Positions 34,211 to 47,229 are shown, counted from the first letter of the stretch. The stretch: 64,000 nucleotides of DNA from Tetracentron sinense (GCA_015143295.1 CM026564.1:10280416-10344415), one strand, 5' to 3'. Made by a program: numbers and translations. The notes: generated from the letters alone by a model not told the origin.

Positions 34211-34420
34211 CGGCGTGAGCAGGCGGCGGCAGTGATTGACGGCGAGAACAGGCTACTGGAGCGAACGGCGGGTAGCGGAAGACAACGGAACCCTATTTCT
34301 TTGAACCCTGTATTCCTGATTTCTGAAACACGCACTTTCTTTTGGTTTCTTCCAAGACTTCCGTGAATGTGACTTTCCGAGTTTTTTTTTTTGACTTTTT
34401 CAACAAACGTACAGTAATGC
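34211..34420 (-). other. RLF: RLF 5'-UTR exon and probable transcription start region
   Basis: A GC-richer segment ends at the very good donor CACGCCG|GTAAGTTCC (34211/34210). A 71-codon open frame over it (up to 34422) reads straight through the donor region and has no family match, so I treat this as untranslated. Part of it (from 34307) is duplicated at 39568-39720. Confidence 0.65.
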
Positions 34421-34439
34421 AAAACGAGATCGAATCAAA

Positions 34440-36614
34440 GGCAATCGCAATCAGCTAAATTTTGTTCAATCGCACCCCCCATATGGCAATGTGTCCTCTT
34501 TAACCCTCATTAACTGTGATTAAGATTCACTAACACTTGTGGACCTGTGGTTCTACCAATTGACCTTAGTTTTTTTAAAAAAAAAGTATTAATCTTAATA
34601 GTTAAAAATTCAACCATAATTTAATATTTTTTCATAAAAACTAAGGTTAGATTTTGAACATGAGGATTAAAAAATCTTAACCGATCAAAAAAAGAAAAAA
34701 AAATCTTGATCACCGTTAAGGATTAAAGGGAACACGTGTTCACAGCCATTCCCGATTGAATTCGGGGAGAATTAAATCCCACCCACTGGTCAACACGTGT
34801 CTCTTTTAATTCATTAATCTAAGTTAAGATTCACTAATATAACCTTTGTTTTTAGAATTTGAAAAAAAATTTACCTTAAGGTTAAAATTTATTAATCCTA
34901 TGGTTAAATTTTTTTTGTAATCAAGGTTAGAATATTGAACTCGGAGGGTTAATGAATCTTAACCATGGTTAATAGGGGTTAAATAAGGATCTGTGTTGAG
35001 ATGGGGCTAAGATTGCACTCTCCCCAAATTCAATCACGATCGGCTGTGATTCGATCTGACCTCGTGCAATTGAACTCTTCCCGAGTTCAATCATGAGGGC
35101 TGTGATTAGATATCACGCAAAACACATGGTCTGCTTGTTTGGTCAGAAAATGCATACAAGAAGAATCATAACATAGACGCCCACGGGTCTCCGAATGCAT
35201 GGCTTTCGTCATACCTTCCATCCCACAAGATAACACGTCTCTCTTTATACTCCTTAACTATGGTTAAGGTTCACTAACCCTTAGGGTTCAACCATATAAC
35301 CTTGGTTTTTAGAAAATAATATTTTAAAAAATAAGTATGAGAGTTATGATTTCATAACCGCATTTAAAGGGGCTATGTGAGTGGGTCAGCTGGTTTTGTT
35401 CTTGCGAGGGCTAGACCAAATCCAATCCCAAAATAATCACCTCTTCCATCTGTGACGCGAGGAGGAGCATCTCGGCTCCCTTTTCCTGCCATGTGTCCCT
35501 TTTTTAACTGACTTTAACTATGGTTAAAATTCACCTAAGACTAGTTAACCCCTCTAACCTTGGAAAAATAAAATAAAAATTTAATCATAAGGTCAAAAAA
35601 ACTTAACCCAAGTTCATGGCAAGTGAAAGGGGTGGCTTTGTGAGAGCGAGGAGCAATAGTACACTCCTAGCCCGTGGAATGAACTATTGCTCATCTTCAA
35701 AGGCGTCCAGTCACATCACTTGGCTCTGGAAAATAATCACCTCCTCGGTCAGTGACGTGAGAAGGTACGTCTCGGCTCCCATTTTCTTGTCACGTGTCCC
35801 CCCTTTCCGGGGGTGGAGCCAAGAATTTTTCATTGGGGGGGAGGGGGTTGAAATACATGTATAAAAAAATATGGTTTGTAAGTACGGAACTTAGGGGTTC
35901 GGGGGCGTAGCCCTCAAGAAAAAAAAAATTTGGGGTAGTTTTTTCATTTTGATAGTTTTTTTCTGGTTATGTCCTTGAGGTCGCCATGTGTCCCTATTGA
36001 TACCCTTAACTGTGGTTAAGATTCACCCACATATCCTTGGTTTTAAAAAATGATATCAAAATTTTCAAACCATGACTAAGTCCTAAGGTTTAAAAAATTA
36101 AATTTTTTTTTTTCTAAAAACCAAGAATAAGTAGGTGAACTTTAAAAATGAATGATTTTTAATCATAGTTAAGGGGTGCTCAATAGAGACATCTGGGACC
36201 TAAAGGGCATAAAGGGACTCCATTGGAGGGCCCACTATATATGTGAAAAAAATTAGGGGGGCCACTAATACATATAAGACAAAAAAATGGGAGGGCCAAG
36301 TATACTAAAAAACTTAAAAATTTTGGGGGCCCACTAATTCATACTAAAACTCTTATGCAATGTTTGGTTGCGGAGAAAATATGTGAAAACATGAAAAAGA
36401 AAAGAAAAGTTTGGATTTCTAATACAATTTTAGCTGTGTTTTATCCAATTTTCTTTTCTTTTCCATCTTTTTACTTATTTTTTTGTCAACCAAATATAGG
36501 GTTAAGGAATTGCAAAAATTTTGGGGGGGCCATGGCCCCGCCCCCCTCTGGCTCCGCCCGTGCCCCATTCTAACGCCATTTAACTGTGGTTAAGATTCAT
36601 CCACCTTTAGGATT
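34440..36614. repeat. Upstream repeats of RLF: dispersed hairpin family
   Basis: Several units of the family described at 461-1110: about 34493-34570, 34800-34985 (a near-palindrome), 35240-35320, 35500-35600 and 35990-36190. They are mixed with GAGTTCAATC(A/G)CGAT(C/T)GG blocks. No gene is seen, and small frames are not coding. Confidence 0.65.
35807..36565. mobile_element. MITE with GGGGCGGAGCCA ends (unit 1 copy)
   Basis: The left end GGGGGTGGAGCCAAGAATTT pairs with the right end GGCTCCGCCCGTG. The body has TAAGTACGGAACTTAGGGG and repeated GGGGGGCCACTAATACATAT-like phrases. A unit of the dispersed hairpin family sits inside it (about 35985-36190). The target duplication is not clear. Confidence 0.6.
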
Positions 36615-38830
36615 TGAAGGGGGATCCGGATAAACCTGGATCCCTTTGATCTTTACACCATGAAAGCAACTAAAATTATCTATGAGTTTTAGTCATATTA
36701 CCTCGGTAAATGATGTTTATCGATGAAACTAAATCCACTCGAACCATCAGAACTTTTTGTAAGGATTTCTCAAAGAAATACTAGAAGCTCGATCTTTATT
36801 CTTTGCTATCCCTACGAAACTTTAGAATCTCTCTTTGGAATTGATAAAACAAGAGGAAGAAAATGGAGTGAAGGTGTAGACTTTCTATCACCCACAACCT
36901 TGGGGTTGAAAACCCTTAAGTTGCAAAACCAACTTGAAGCACCCTAGTAGCTCACAAAAATCCCTAGGGACTTCCCTAGGGACTCACGGTTTGAAGAGGA
37001 TGAGAGGGAGAGAAGAAAAATTCTAGAGAATTATGAATAAATTCTCCCACACATTTTGGGTGTTGGCGTATTTATAGATTAGATCTAATCCATATCCTAC
37101 TCCAAATTGATCTTATCCCTTTTGAGTTATTAATTAATAATAACTCTTATTATTAATATAATAAACTCCTAGTTTAACTATAACTACTTTAGCTATAATA
37201 ATCCTAATAATTAAAAAGTCATTTTCCAAAAAGGATTCCTTAATTAAAGGGATTAGTCAACAATCATTCAAAGGGAAGAATCCTAATCAAACTAGGAGAC
37301 CACAACCATAGGGGGCGTGAGCACAAGGGGGGCGTTAGCTTTGGGGAGTTAAAACTCCTAGTTGTAATCCAATTACAACTTCACCTTAATCCTACTTGTA
37401 TTCCAACAATTGAAATTTAATTCCATAATTAATAGAGTTATTACTCAATAATTATTCAAGTAACTAAATCCTAACTAAATTAAGATTACTAAAGTAGGCG
37501 CCCCATTCATGGGTTTTAATCCATGGGTTTGGGCCCATATTAAATGTCCATTCTTAATGGGTTTATGGATATGGATCAAACCCATTACCCCTTTAATTAG
37601 GTTAATTAAATAATTACTAATAGAATCCCTAGATTTAAATTAATAATTAATTTAAACAATAGATTAATTTTTAATCTATTTAATCAATTATTAGCATTTA
37701 ATCATTTTTAAGTAATTGATTAACTTTTAATCAATTTATGAGCTTGTATTTCTTATGTGAGCATCTCCACAGATTGTTCTGGGACATTCTTACCCTGGCT
37801 TACCCAATGTTATCTCATTGACCCTAAACAAGAATTACATTGGAATTGCAAGTGACGTGAGATATCCATGTTGCAATTGAATCTCAGTGTATGAACATTA
37901 ACCATTACGGATCCCGCCACAAACTTTTTAATTCGATTTATCCTTCCAAATACATTATCCCTAATGGGCCTTTGAGATTTTTAATACTATTTAACTTATA
38001 GCTCATTGCACATCATCCGAGTTTCCAAGACTTATGATTAAGTCATGAGAAACAATTTCTCATTAAAAACATTTTGAGAAAATCATTTGATAAGTATAAT
38101 ATTTTTTAATAAAAGTATATTTCAAAACTTATTTTGATTTCAAAATCATCCTGCGCAGGATTTGAATTTAATCAACTGTCCTATCCGGAACTTGGATAAT
38201 CTTTCAAATTAATGAGCATGGATTTCTTGTTTGAAATTCATCATGACTCGAACAGCTTTCTGACTATCCAATTATCACTGTATTGTATTCCCTAAGGTAA
38301 AAAATACGTTGGTGGAATCAAAACAGTCAGATCACTGTTTAGTCATAGATGAACTCATCAAATCTAAAGATCATCGAAACTGTTCAATGTGAATGAAAGA
38401 CCAACTATCTAATAGTATGTTTATGCAAGAGGTCTCTCATTGAATGTAATCAGTCAGTGTACATTTAAGCACCCATATGCTGATGTGTAGTCTCCACTAT
38501 AATAGTTCGAGATAGAACTACATCTCAACTATTGAGAACATCTTAGCATAGTGGCAACCATATAAGTGAAGTACCCAGCTTCACTCATAGTTGTGACTAT
38601 ATAAGGTATAAGGAACTGGAAAGTTATATCTGCCTATGATAATCCAATCACATAACTTTCCTACAATATATCCTAAGGACCTTTATCAATATCTCATATC
38701 GTATAGATCATCTCATGATCATGGTCAATTACCCATAATGAATACACAATAGATTAAGAAGAAGTCTTTATTAATCAAATTAATAAGATTCTAACAATCT
38801 AAATAACTTTTCTAGGCATCATGTCTAACA
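36615..38830 (-). repeat. Copia 3' LTR, copy in duplication unit 1
   Basis: 2216 bp, TGAAGGGGGATCC ... GTCTAACA on the plus strand (reversed: TGTTAGAC...TTCA). It is next to CTCCTACTTGCCC, the reversed polypurine tract. It corresponds to 41888-44071. Confidence 0.85.
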
Positions 38831-38851
38831 ATCTCCTACTTGCCCTAAAAG

Positions 38852-39567
38852 TCACGGTGTCATAGATTTCAATCTCATACTATCTAAGTGTGTTACAAAT
38901 ACTTTATCTGATAAAACCTTAGTCATCGGGTCAGCAACATTAAGTTGAGACTTAATCTTTGTAACAACAATATCTTGCTTTTCTATGATCTCACGAATGA
39001 GATGATACTTCCGTTCCACATGTTTCATCTTCTTGTGGCTCCTAGGTTCTTTGCTATGAGCTACTACACCATTACTATCACAAAAGAGAGTAATAGGTTC
39101 AAGTGCTGAAGGAACATTTTCTAGCTCTTGCAAAAACCTTCTGAACCAGACTGCTTCGTTTGCTGCTTCAGAAGCTGCAATATATTCTGCTTCTGTGGTG
39201 GAGTTTGCAATACTCTTCTGTTTTATGCTGCGCCAACTGACAGCAGCACCACCCAGTGTGAACACATACCCAAATGTGAAAGCTCTATTATCCGGATTAG
39301 ATTGGAAATCGGAATCAGTATAACCCAATCCAAATAGATCTTCTGATTAAAAAGTAAGCACATAATCCCTAGTCCTTTTCAGATACTTCATGATGTGCTT
39401 CACTGCAATCCAATGATTAACATCTGGATTGCTTTGGAATTGACTAACAACTCTCACTGCATGACAAATATCCGGTCTAGTACATAATATGACATACATG
39501 AGGCTCCTAACTGTCGAAGCATAAGGGCACCTCTTCATCTGTTCGATCTCATCAGCTGATGTAGGGG
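38852..39567 (-). mobile_element. Copia RNase H and end of RT, cut by the duplication join
   Basis: Minus-strand copia RNase H with AVSWRSIKQKSIANSTTEAE, YIAASEAANEAVWFRRFL and LFCDSNGVVAHSKEPRSHKK, preceded by the RT end (MKRCPYAST, CTRPDICHAV). The element stops at the duplication join. It is a duplicated fragment, not a separate insertion. Confidence 0.85.
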
Positions 39568-39720
39568 CCTGTATTCCTGATTTCTGAAACACGCACTTTC
39601 TTTTGGTTTCTTCCAAGACTTCCGTGAATGTGACTTTCCCAGTATTTTTTTTTGACTTTTTCAACAAATGTACAGTAATGCAAAACGAGATCGAATCAAA
39701 GGCAATCACAATCAGCTAAA
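39568..39720 (-). promoter_or_regulatory. Duplicated RLF 5' end facing copia sequence
   Basis: About 150 bp matching 34307-34460 nearly base for base, including the presumed RLF start region but not its splice donor. Transcription from it would run leftwards into copia RT/RNase H in sense orientation. Confidence 0.6.
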
Positions 39721-41887
39721 TTTTGTTCAATCGCACCCCATATGGCAATGTGTCCTCTTTAACCCTCATTAACTGTGATTAAGATTCACTAACACTTGTG
39801 GACCTGTGGTTCTACAATTTGACCTTAGTTTTTTGAAAAAAAAGTATTAATCTTAATAGTTAAAAATTCAACCATAATTTAATATTTTTTCATAAAAACT
39901 AAGGTTAGATTTTGAACCTAAGGATTAAAAAATCTTAACTGATCAAAAAAAGAAAAAAAAAATCTTAGATCATCGTTAAGGATTAAAGGGAACACGTGTT
40001 CATAGCCATTCCCGATTGAATTCGGGGAGAATTCAATCCCACCCATAGGTCAACACGTGTCTCTTTTAACTCATTAATCTAAGTTAAGATTCACTAATAT
40101 AACCTTTGTTTTTAGAATTTGAAAAAAAATTAACCTTGAGGTTAAAATTTATTAATCCTATGGTTAAATTGTTTTTGTAATCAAGGTTCGATTATTGAAC
40201 TCTAAGGGTTAGTGAATCTTAACCATGGTTAATAGGAGTTAAATAGGGGTATGTGTTGACATGGGGCTCCGATTGAACTCTCCCCATATTCAATCGCGAT
40301 GGGCCGTGATTGGATCTGACCTCGTGCAATTGAACTCTTCCCGAATTCAATCATGATCGGCTGTGATTCGATCTCACGCAAAACACACGGTCTGCTTGTT
40401 TGGTCAGAAAATGCATGCAAGAAGAATCATAACATAGATGCCCACGTGTCTCCGAATTCATGGCTTTCGTCATATCTTCCATCCCACAAGTTAACACCTG
40501 TCTCTCTTGATACCCCTTAACTACGGTTAAGGTTTACTAACCCTTAGGATTCAACCATATAACCTTGGTTTTTAGAAAATAATATTTTAAAAAATAAGTA
40601 TGAGAGTTATGATTTCATAACCGCATTTAAAGGGGCTATGTTAGTGGGTCAGCTGGTTTTGGTCTTGCGAGGGCTAGACCAAATCCAATCCCAAAATAAT
40701 CACCTCCTCGGTCTGTGACGCGAGAAGGAGCGTCTCGGCTCCCTTTTCCTTGCCATTTGTCCCTTTTTTAACTGACTTTAACTATGGTTAAAATTCACCT
40801 AGACTAGTTAACCCCTCTAACCTTGGATTTTAGAAAATTAAAATAAAAATTTAATCATAGGGTCAAAAAAACTTAACCCAAGTTCATGGCAAGTGAAAGG
40901 GGTGGCTATGTGAGAGCGAGGAGCAATAGTATGCTCCTAGCCCGTGGAACGAACTATTGCTCATCTTCAAAGGCATCCAGTCACATCACTTGGCTCTGGA
41001 AAATAATCACCTCCTCGGTCAGTGACCCGAGGAGGCGTGTCTCGGCTCCCATTTTCTTGTCACGTGTCCTCCCTTCCCAGGGGCGGAGCCAAGAATTTTT
41101 CATTGGGGGGGCCGAAATACATGTATAATAATTATGATTTGTAAGTACGGAACTTGGGGGTTCAGGGGCGTAGCCCCCGAGAAAAAAAAATTGGGATAGT
41201 TTTTTCATTTTGAGAATTTTTTTCTAGTTATGTCCTTGAGGTTGCCATGTGTCCCTATTGATACCCTTAACTGTGGTTAAGATTCAGCCACATATCATTG
41301 GTTTTTTAAAAAAATATCAAAATTTTAAAACCATAGTTAAAATTCAATAAGTCCTAAGGTTTAAAAAATCAAATATTGTTTTCTAACAACCAAGAATAAG
41401 TAGGTGTACTCTAAAAATGAATGATTTTTAACCATTGTTAAGGGGTGCTCAATAGAGACATGTGGCAACCAAAAGGGCATAAAGGGACTCGATTGGAGGG
41501 CCCACTATATATGTGAAAAAAATTGGGGGGGCCACTAATACATATAAGACAAAAAAAAAATGGGGGGGCCAAGTATAATAAAAAACTTAAAAATTTTGGG
41601 GGCCCACTAATTCATACCAAAACTCTTATGCTATGTTAGGTTGCCGAGAAAATATGTGAAAACATGAAAAAGAAAAGAAAAGTTTGGATTTCTAATACAA
41701 TTTTAGCTGTGTTTTATCCAATTTTCTTTTCTTTTCTATCTTTTTACTTATTTTCTTGTCAACCAAACATAGGGCTAAGGAATTGCAAAAATTTTGGGGG
41801 GGCCATGGCCCCGCCCCCCTCTGGCTCCGCCCGTGCCCCCTTCTAACCCCATTTAACTGTGGTTAAGATTCATCCACCTTTAGGATT
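39721..41887. repeat. Dispersed hairpin repeats, unit 2 copy
   Basis: The same content and order as 34460-36614, with scattered substitutions. No gene. Confidence 0.7.
41087..41838. mobile_element. MITE with GGGGCGGAGCCA ends (unit 2 copy)
   Basis: Better-preserved left end CAGGGGCGGAGCCAAGAATT and right end GGCTCCGCCCGTG. The nested unit of the hairpin family is at about 41260-41470. Duplicate of 35807-36565. Confidence 0.65.
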
Positions 41888-44071
41888 TGAAGGGGGATTC
41901 GGATAAACCTGGATCCCTATGATCTTTACACCATGAAAGCAACTAAAATTATCTATGAGTTTTAGTCATATTACCTCGGTGAATGATGTTTACCGGTGAA
42001 GCTAAATCCACTCGAACCGTCAGAACTTTTTGTAAAGATTTCTCAAAGAAATACTAGAAGCTCGATCTTTATTCTTCGCTATCCCTACGAAACTTTAGAA
42101 TCTCTCTTTGGAATTGATGAAACAAGAGGAAGAAAATGGAGTAAAGGTGTAGACTTTCTATCACCCACAACCTTAGGGTTCAAAACCCTTAAGTTGCATA
42201 ACCAACTTGAAGCACCCTAGTAGCTCACAAAAATCCCTAGGGACTCACGGTTTGAAGAGGATGAGAGGGAGAGAAGAAAAATTTTAGAGAATTATGAATA
42301 AATTCTCCCACACGTTTTGGGTGTTGGGGTATTTATAGATTAGATCTAATCCATATCCTACTCCAACTTGATCTTATCCCTTTTGAGTTATTAATTAATA
42401 ATAACTCTTATTATTAATATAATAAACTCCTCGTTTAACTATAACTACTTTAGCTATAATAATCCTAATAATTAAAAAGTCATTTTCCAAAAAGGATTCC
42501 TTAATTAAAGGGATTAGTCAACAATCATCCAAAGGGAGGAATCCTAATCAAACTAGGAGACCACAACCATAGGGGCGTGTGCACAAGGTGGGCGTTAGCT
42601 TTGGGGAGTTAAAACTCCTAGTTGTAATCCAATTACAACTTCACCCTAATCCTACTTGTATTCCAACAATTGAAATTTAATTCCATAATTAATAGAGTTA
42701 TTACTCAATAATTATTCAAGTAACTAAATCCTAATCAAATTAAGATTACTAAAGTGGGCGCCCCATTCATGGGTTTTAATCCATGGGTTTGGGCCCATAT
42801 TAAATGTTCATTCTTAATGGGTTTATGGATATGGGTCAAACCCATTATCCCTTTAATTAGGTTAATTAAATAATTACTAATAGAATCCCTAGATTTAAAT
42901 TAATAATTAATTTAAACAATAGATTATTTTTTAATCTATTTAATCATTTTTAAGTAATTGATTAACTTTTAATCAATTTATGAGCTTGTATTTCTTATGT
43001 GAGCATCTCCACAGATTGTTTTAGGACATTCTTACCCTGACTTACCCAATGTTATCCCATTGACCCTAAACAAGAATTACATTGGAATTGCAAGTGACGT
43101 GAGATATCCATGTTGCAATTGAATCCCAGTGTATGAACATTAACCATTACGGATCCCGCCACAAACTTTTTAATTCGATTCATCATTCCAAATACATTAT
43201 CCCTAATGGGCCTTCGAGATTTTTAATACTATCTAACGTATAGCTCATTGCACATCATCCGAGTTTCCAAGACTTATGATTAAGTCATGAAAAACAATTT
43301 CTCATGAAAAATATTTTGAGAATATCATTTGATAAGTATAATATTTTTTAATAAAAGTATATTTCGAAACTTATTTTGATTTCAAAATCACCTGCACAGG
43401 ATTTGAACTTAATCAACTGTCCTATCCGGAACTTGGATATTCTTTCAAATTAATGAGCATGGATTTCTTGTTTGAAATTCATCATGACTCGAACAACTTT
43501 CTGACTATCCAACTGTCGCTGTATTGTATTCCCTAAGATAAAAAATACGTTGGTGGAATCAAAACTGTTAGATCACTGTTGAGTCATAGATGAACTCATC
43601 AAATCTAAGGATCATCGAAATTGTTCAATGTGAATGAAAGATCAACTATCTAATAGTATGTTTATGCAAGAGGTCTCTCACTGAATGTAATCAGTTAGTG
43701 TACATTTAAGCACCCATATGCTGATGTGTAGTATCCACTATAATAGTTCAAGATAGAACTACATCTCAACTATTGAGAACATCTTAGCATAGTGGCAACC
43801 ATATAAGTGAAGTGCCCAGCTTCACGCATAGCTGTGACTATATAAGGTATAAGGAACTGGAAAGTTATATCTGCCTGTGATAATCCAATCATATAACTTT
43901 CCTACAATATATCCTAAGGACCTTTATCGATATCTCATATCGTATAGATCATCTCATGATCATGGTCAATTACCCATAATGAATACACAATAGATTAAGA
44001 AGAAGTCTTTATTAATCGAATTAATAAGATTCTAGCAATCTAAATAACTTATCTGGGCATCATGTCTAACA
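41888..44071 (-). repeat. Copia 3' LTR
   Basis: 2184 bp. It aligns with 36615-38830 (duplicate) and with 49737-53900 once the solo LTR is set aside. Confidence 0.85.
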
Positions 44072-44092
44072 ATCTCCTATTTGCCCTAAAAG

Positions 44093-45880
44093 TCACGGTG
44101 TCATAGATTTCAATCTCATACTATCTAAGTGTGTTACAAATACTTTATCTGATAAAACCTTAGTTATCGGGTCAGCAATATTAAGTTGAGACTTAATCTT
44201 TGTAACAACAATATCTTGATTTTCTATGATCTCACGAATGAGATGATACTTCTGTTCCACATGTTTCATCTTCTTGTGGCTCCTAGGTTCTTTGCTATGA
44301 GCTACTACACCATTACTATCATAAAAGAGAGTAATAGGTTCAAGTGCTGAAGGAATATTTTCTAGCTCTTGCAAAAACCTTCTGAACCAGACTGCTTCTT
44401 TTGCTGCTTCAGAAGCTGCAATATATTCTGCTTCTGTGGTGGAGTCTGTAATACTCTTCTGTTTTATGCTGCGCCAACTGACAGTAGCACCACCCAATGT
44501 GAACACATACCTAGATGTGAAAGCTCTATTATCCGGATCAGATTGGAAATTGGAATCAGTATAACCGAATCCAACTAGATCTTCTGATTGAAAAGTAAGC
44601 ACATAATCCCTAGTCCTTTTTAGGTACTTCATGATGTGCTTCACTGCAGTCTAATGATTAACACCTGAATTGCTTTGGAATTGACTAACAACTCCCACTG
44701 CATGACAGATATCCGGTCTAGTACATAATATGACATACATGAGGGTCCCAACTGCCGAAGCATAAGGGCACCTCTTCATCTGTTCGATCTCATCAGCTGC
44801 TGTAGGAGCCATCTTTTTAGACAAAGTGACACCATGCCTAAAAGGAATGAGTGTGGTCTTACAATCACTCATACTATACCTAGATAAAATCTTGTCCATG
44901 TAGAAAGTTTGGCTCAATCCCAACATTCGGCATTTCCTATCTCTTAGAATTTTTATTCTGAGAATATAGGATGCCTCTCCTAAATCTTTCATTGAGAAAT
45001 GCTGAGAAAGTCATATCTTGACTGATGACAATATCCCTATATCATTCTCAATGAGTAGGATGTCATCTACATAAAGAATTAGAAATACTACCGCTCTTCC
45101 ACTGTCCTTCTTGTATATACAAGATTCCTCTAAATTCTTTTGGAATCCAAATTCTTTGATTGAAAGATCAAATCTTTGGTTCCAGCTTCTGAAAGCTTGT
45201 TTTAAACCATATATCGACTTGTTGTGCTTGCATACCATGTTCTCCTGGTTAGGAGCAATGAAGCCCTATGGTTGCTTCATATGGATGTCTTCATCTAACA
45301 TTCCATTAAGGAAAGCAGTTTTGACATTCATTTGTCATATCTCATAGTCATGGTGTGCAGCTATAGCTAGCATTATCCTGATGGATTTGAGTATAGCTAC
45401 AGGTGAAAAGGTATCCTCATAATCAACTCCTTGAATTTGAGTATAACATTTTGCAACAAGTCTAGCTTTATAGGTCTCCACGTTACCATCGACACTATTC
45501 TTCCTTTTGTAAATTCATTTGCATCCAATTGGCCTTATACCATCTGGTGGATCTACTAAAGTCTAGACGCCGTTGTCATACATGGAATCTATTTCAGCAT
45601 TCATGGCTTTATTCTATTGAGATGCATCTACATCCAATGTAGCTTCCTGATAAGTATTAGGATCTGTATCCTTATCATCAGGGGTAACTAGATAAACCTC
45701 ATTATTGTAATACTGAAGTCTATCTGGTAGTCTTGAAGCTCTTTTAGACCTTCTCAGTGGAACAGAATTAGAAAAATTAATAGTGGAAGGATTAGGTTCA
45801 TCTTGGATACTGGCTGTGTTGTCTTTCATCTCATGAAATTCAACCTTCTTAAGAAGATCCATTTCTTCCTCCAAGAAAGT
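44093..45880 (-). mobile_element. Copia RT and RNase H part
   Basis: From high to low coordinates: acidic linker (RRSKRASRLPDRLQYYNNEV), RT with SIYGLKQAFRSWNQRFD and the catalytic LYVDDILLI box near 45070, SYILRIKILRDRKCRMLGLS, CTRPDICHAVGVVSQFQSN, then RNase H with STTEAEYIAASEAAKEAVWF. Broken in several places. Confidence 0.85.
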
Positions 45881-45964
45881 GGCATGATGCTTAACAACTA
45901 TTGTTTGGTCAGCCTTGGAGTAGAAATAGAAACCCTTAGTTTTTTTTGGATATTCTACAAAGTT

Positions 45965-46846
45965 TCATTTTTCTGTTCTAGGTTCCAACTTAGTGAGTTC
46001 GAGTTTGCGTACATGCGTAGGATAACCCCATACCCTTAGATGTTGTAAACTAGGTTTTTGCCCAGTCCACAATTCATAGGGTGTAACCAGAATAAACTTA
46101 GATGGAACCCGGTTCAGAATGTAAATGGCAGTTTGTAAAGCATATCCCCAAAGATGTGAAGGTACATCGGCATGGCTCATCATAGAATGAACCATATCTA
46201 ATAAGGTCCGGTTTTTTCTTTCAGAAACTCCATTTTGTTGAGGAGAGGTAGGACTTGTCCATTGTGAGATAATCCCATTATCCCTTAAGTAATCCATAAA
46301 CTCGTTGGTGAGGTATTCACCACCTCGATCTGATCGAAGTGTCTTTATGGATTTGTCTGTTTGATTCTCAACTTCTAATCTGAATTCTTTGAACTTTTCA
46401 AAAGTGTCAGATTTGTGTTGCATCAAATAGACATATCCATATCTGGAATAGTCATCAGTAAATGTAACAAAATACCGGTATTGCCCTCGTGCAACAATGT
46501 TAGATGGACCACATACATCACTATGTATGAGTCTTAACTTTTCTTCAGTTCTTCCTACCTTTTTAGGATAAGGCTTCTTGGTCATTTTTCCTTCGAGACA
46601 AGACTCGCAAGTAGGGATTGGATCTACCTTGAGAAAGTTAAGGGGACCATCTTTTACCAACCTCTTGATCCTATCAAGATTAATGTGACCAAGTCTCTTA
46701 TGCCAAAGATAAGTAGACTCAGTGCAATGTCTCTTCATTCCAGACATTCTAAATGATGAGGCATTATCACTTTGCAGACATTCATTATTTACCAAAGAAA
46801 ATATTAAATAAAGACCATTAATGAGATTACCAGTAATCAAGACCAT
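45965..46846 (-). mobile_element. Copia integrase part
   Basis: HHCC zinc finger (LWHKRLGHINLDRIKRL ... CESCLEGKMTKKP), catalytic core with HSDVCGP, YFVTFTDDYSRYGYVYLM, RSDRGGEYL and TSPTSPQQNGVSERKNRTLL, all D/E catalytic positions visible. This is the longest intact stretch of the element. Confidence 0.85.
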
Positions 46847-47229
46847 TTCATCTTTCTTAATTTCAACAGTTGAATTAAAATTGATAGAGAATCCACAATA
46901 TAAAAGTCTAGATACTTAAATCAAATTACGATGTGCAGAAGGCACATAAAAGCAGTCTACTAAAATTAATGTCTTTCCATTAGGTAAATAAAGAGTAAAC
47001 AAACCGATTGACTTCATTGCAACATTTGCACCGGAGCCAACTTTAAGCTTCTACTCCTGTTTGGTCGGCTTTCTGGTTTCCTTGAACTCCTGCAAACAAT
47101 TGCAAACATGTACAGTGGATCTTGAATCCACGCACTATGAGTTAAGAGAACCATCCAGAAAGTTTGACTCGACAATAATCAATACTTCAAAGCATCTCAT
47201 ACCTTGAGTATTGCCGCCACCCTTCTTAA

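Larger units (their letters stand above)
34307..39567. repeat. Direct duplication, unit 1 (5261 bp)
   Basis: It runs from inside the RLF 5' exon, through the upstream repeats, to inside the RT part of a minus-strand copia element. The whole order recurs at 39568 to about 44828 with a few percent difference and small indels. The join at 39567/39568 shows GTAGGGG|CCTGTATTCC, sharing only a base or two. Confidence 0.9.
39568..44828. repeat. Direct duplication, unit 2
   Basis: Second copy of 34307-39567, offset 5261 bp at the start. It runs on without a break into the rest of the copia element, so the copia body is the undisturbed side here and the RLF exon is the undisturbed side in unit 1. Confidence 0.9.

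Noticed and set aside
34207-34422. 71-codon minus-strand frame over the RLF 5' exon
   Set aside because: No family resemblance, and it reads through a very strong splice donor. The real RLF start is in the exon at 32144-32176.
38852-39567. A second independent copia insertion
   Set aside because: It shares flanks and internal order with 44093-44828, so it was copied by the 5.26-kb duplication.
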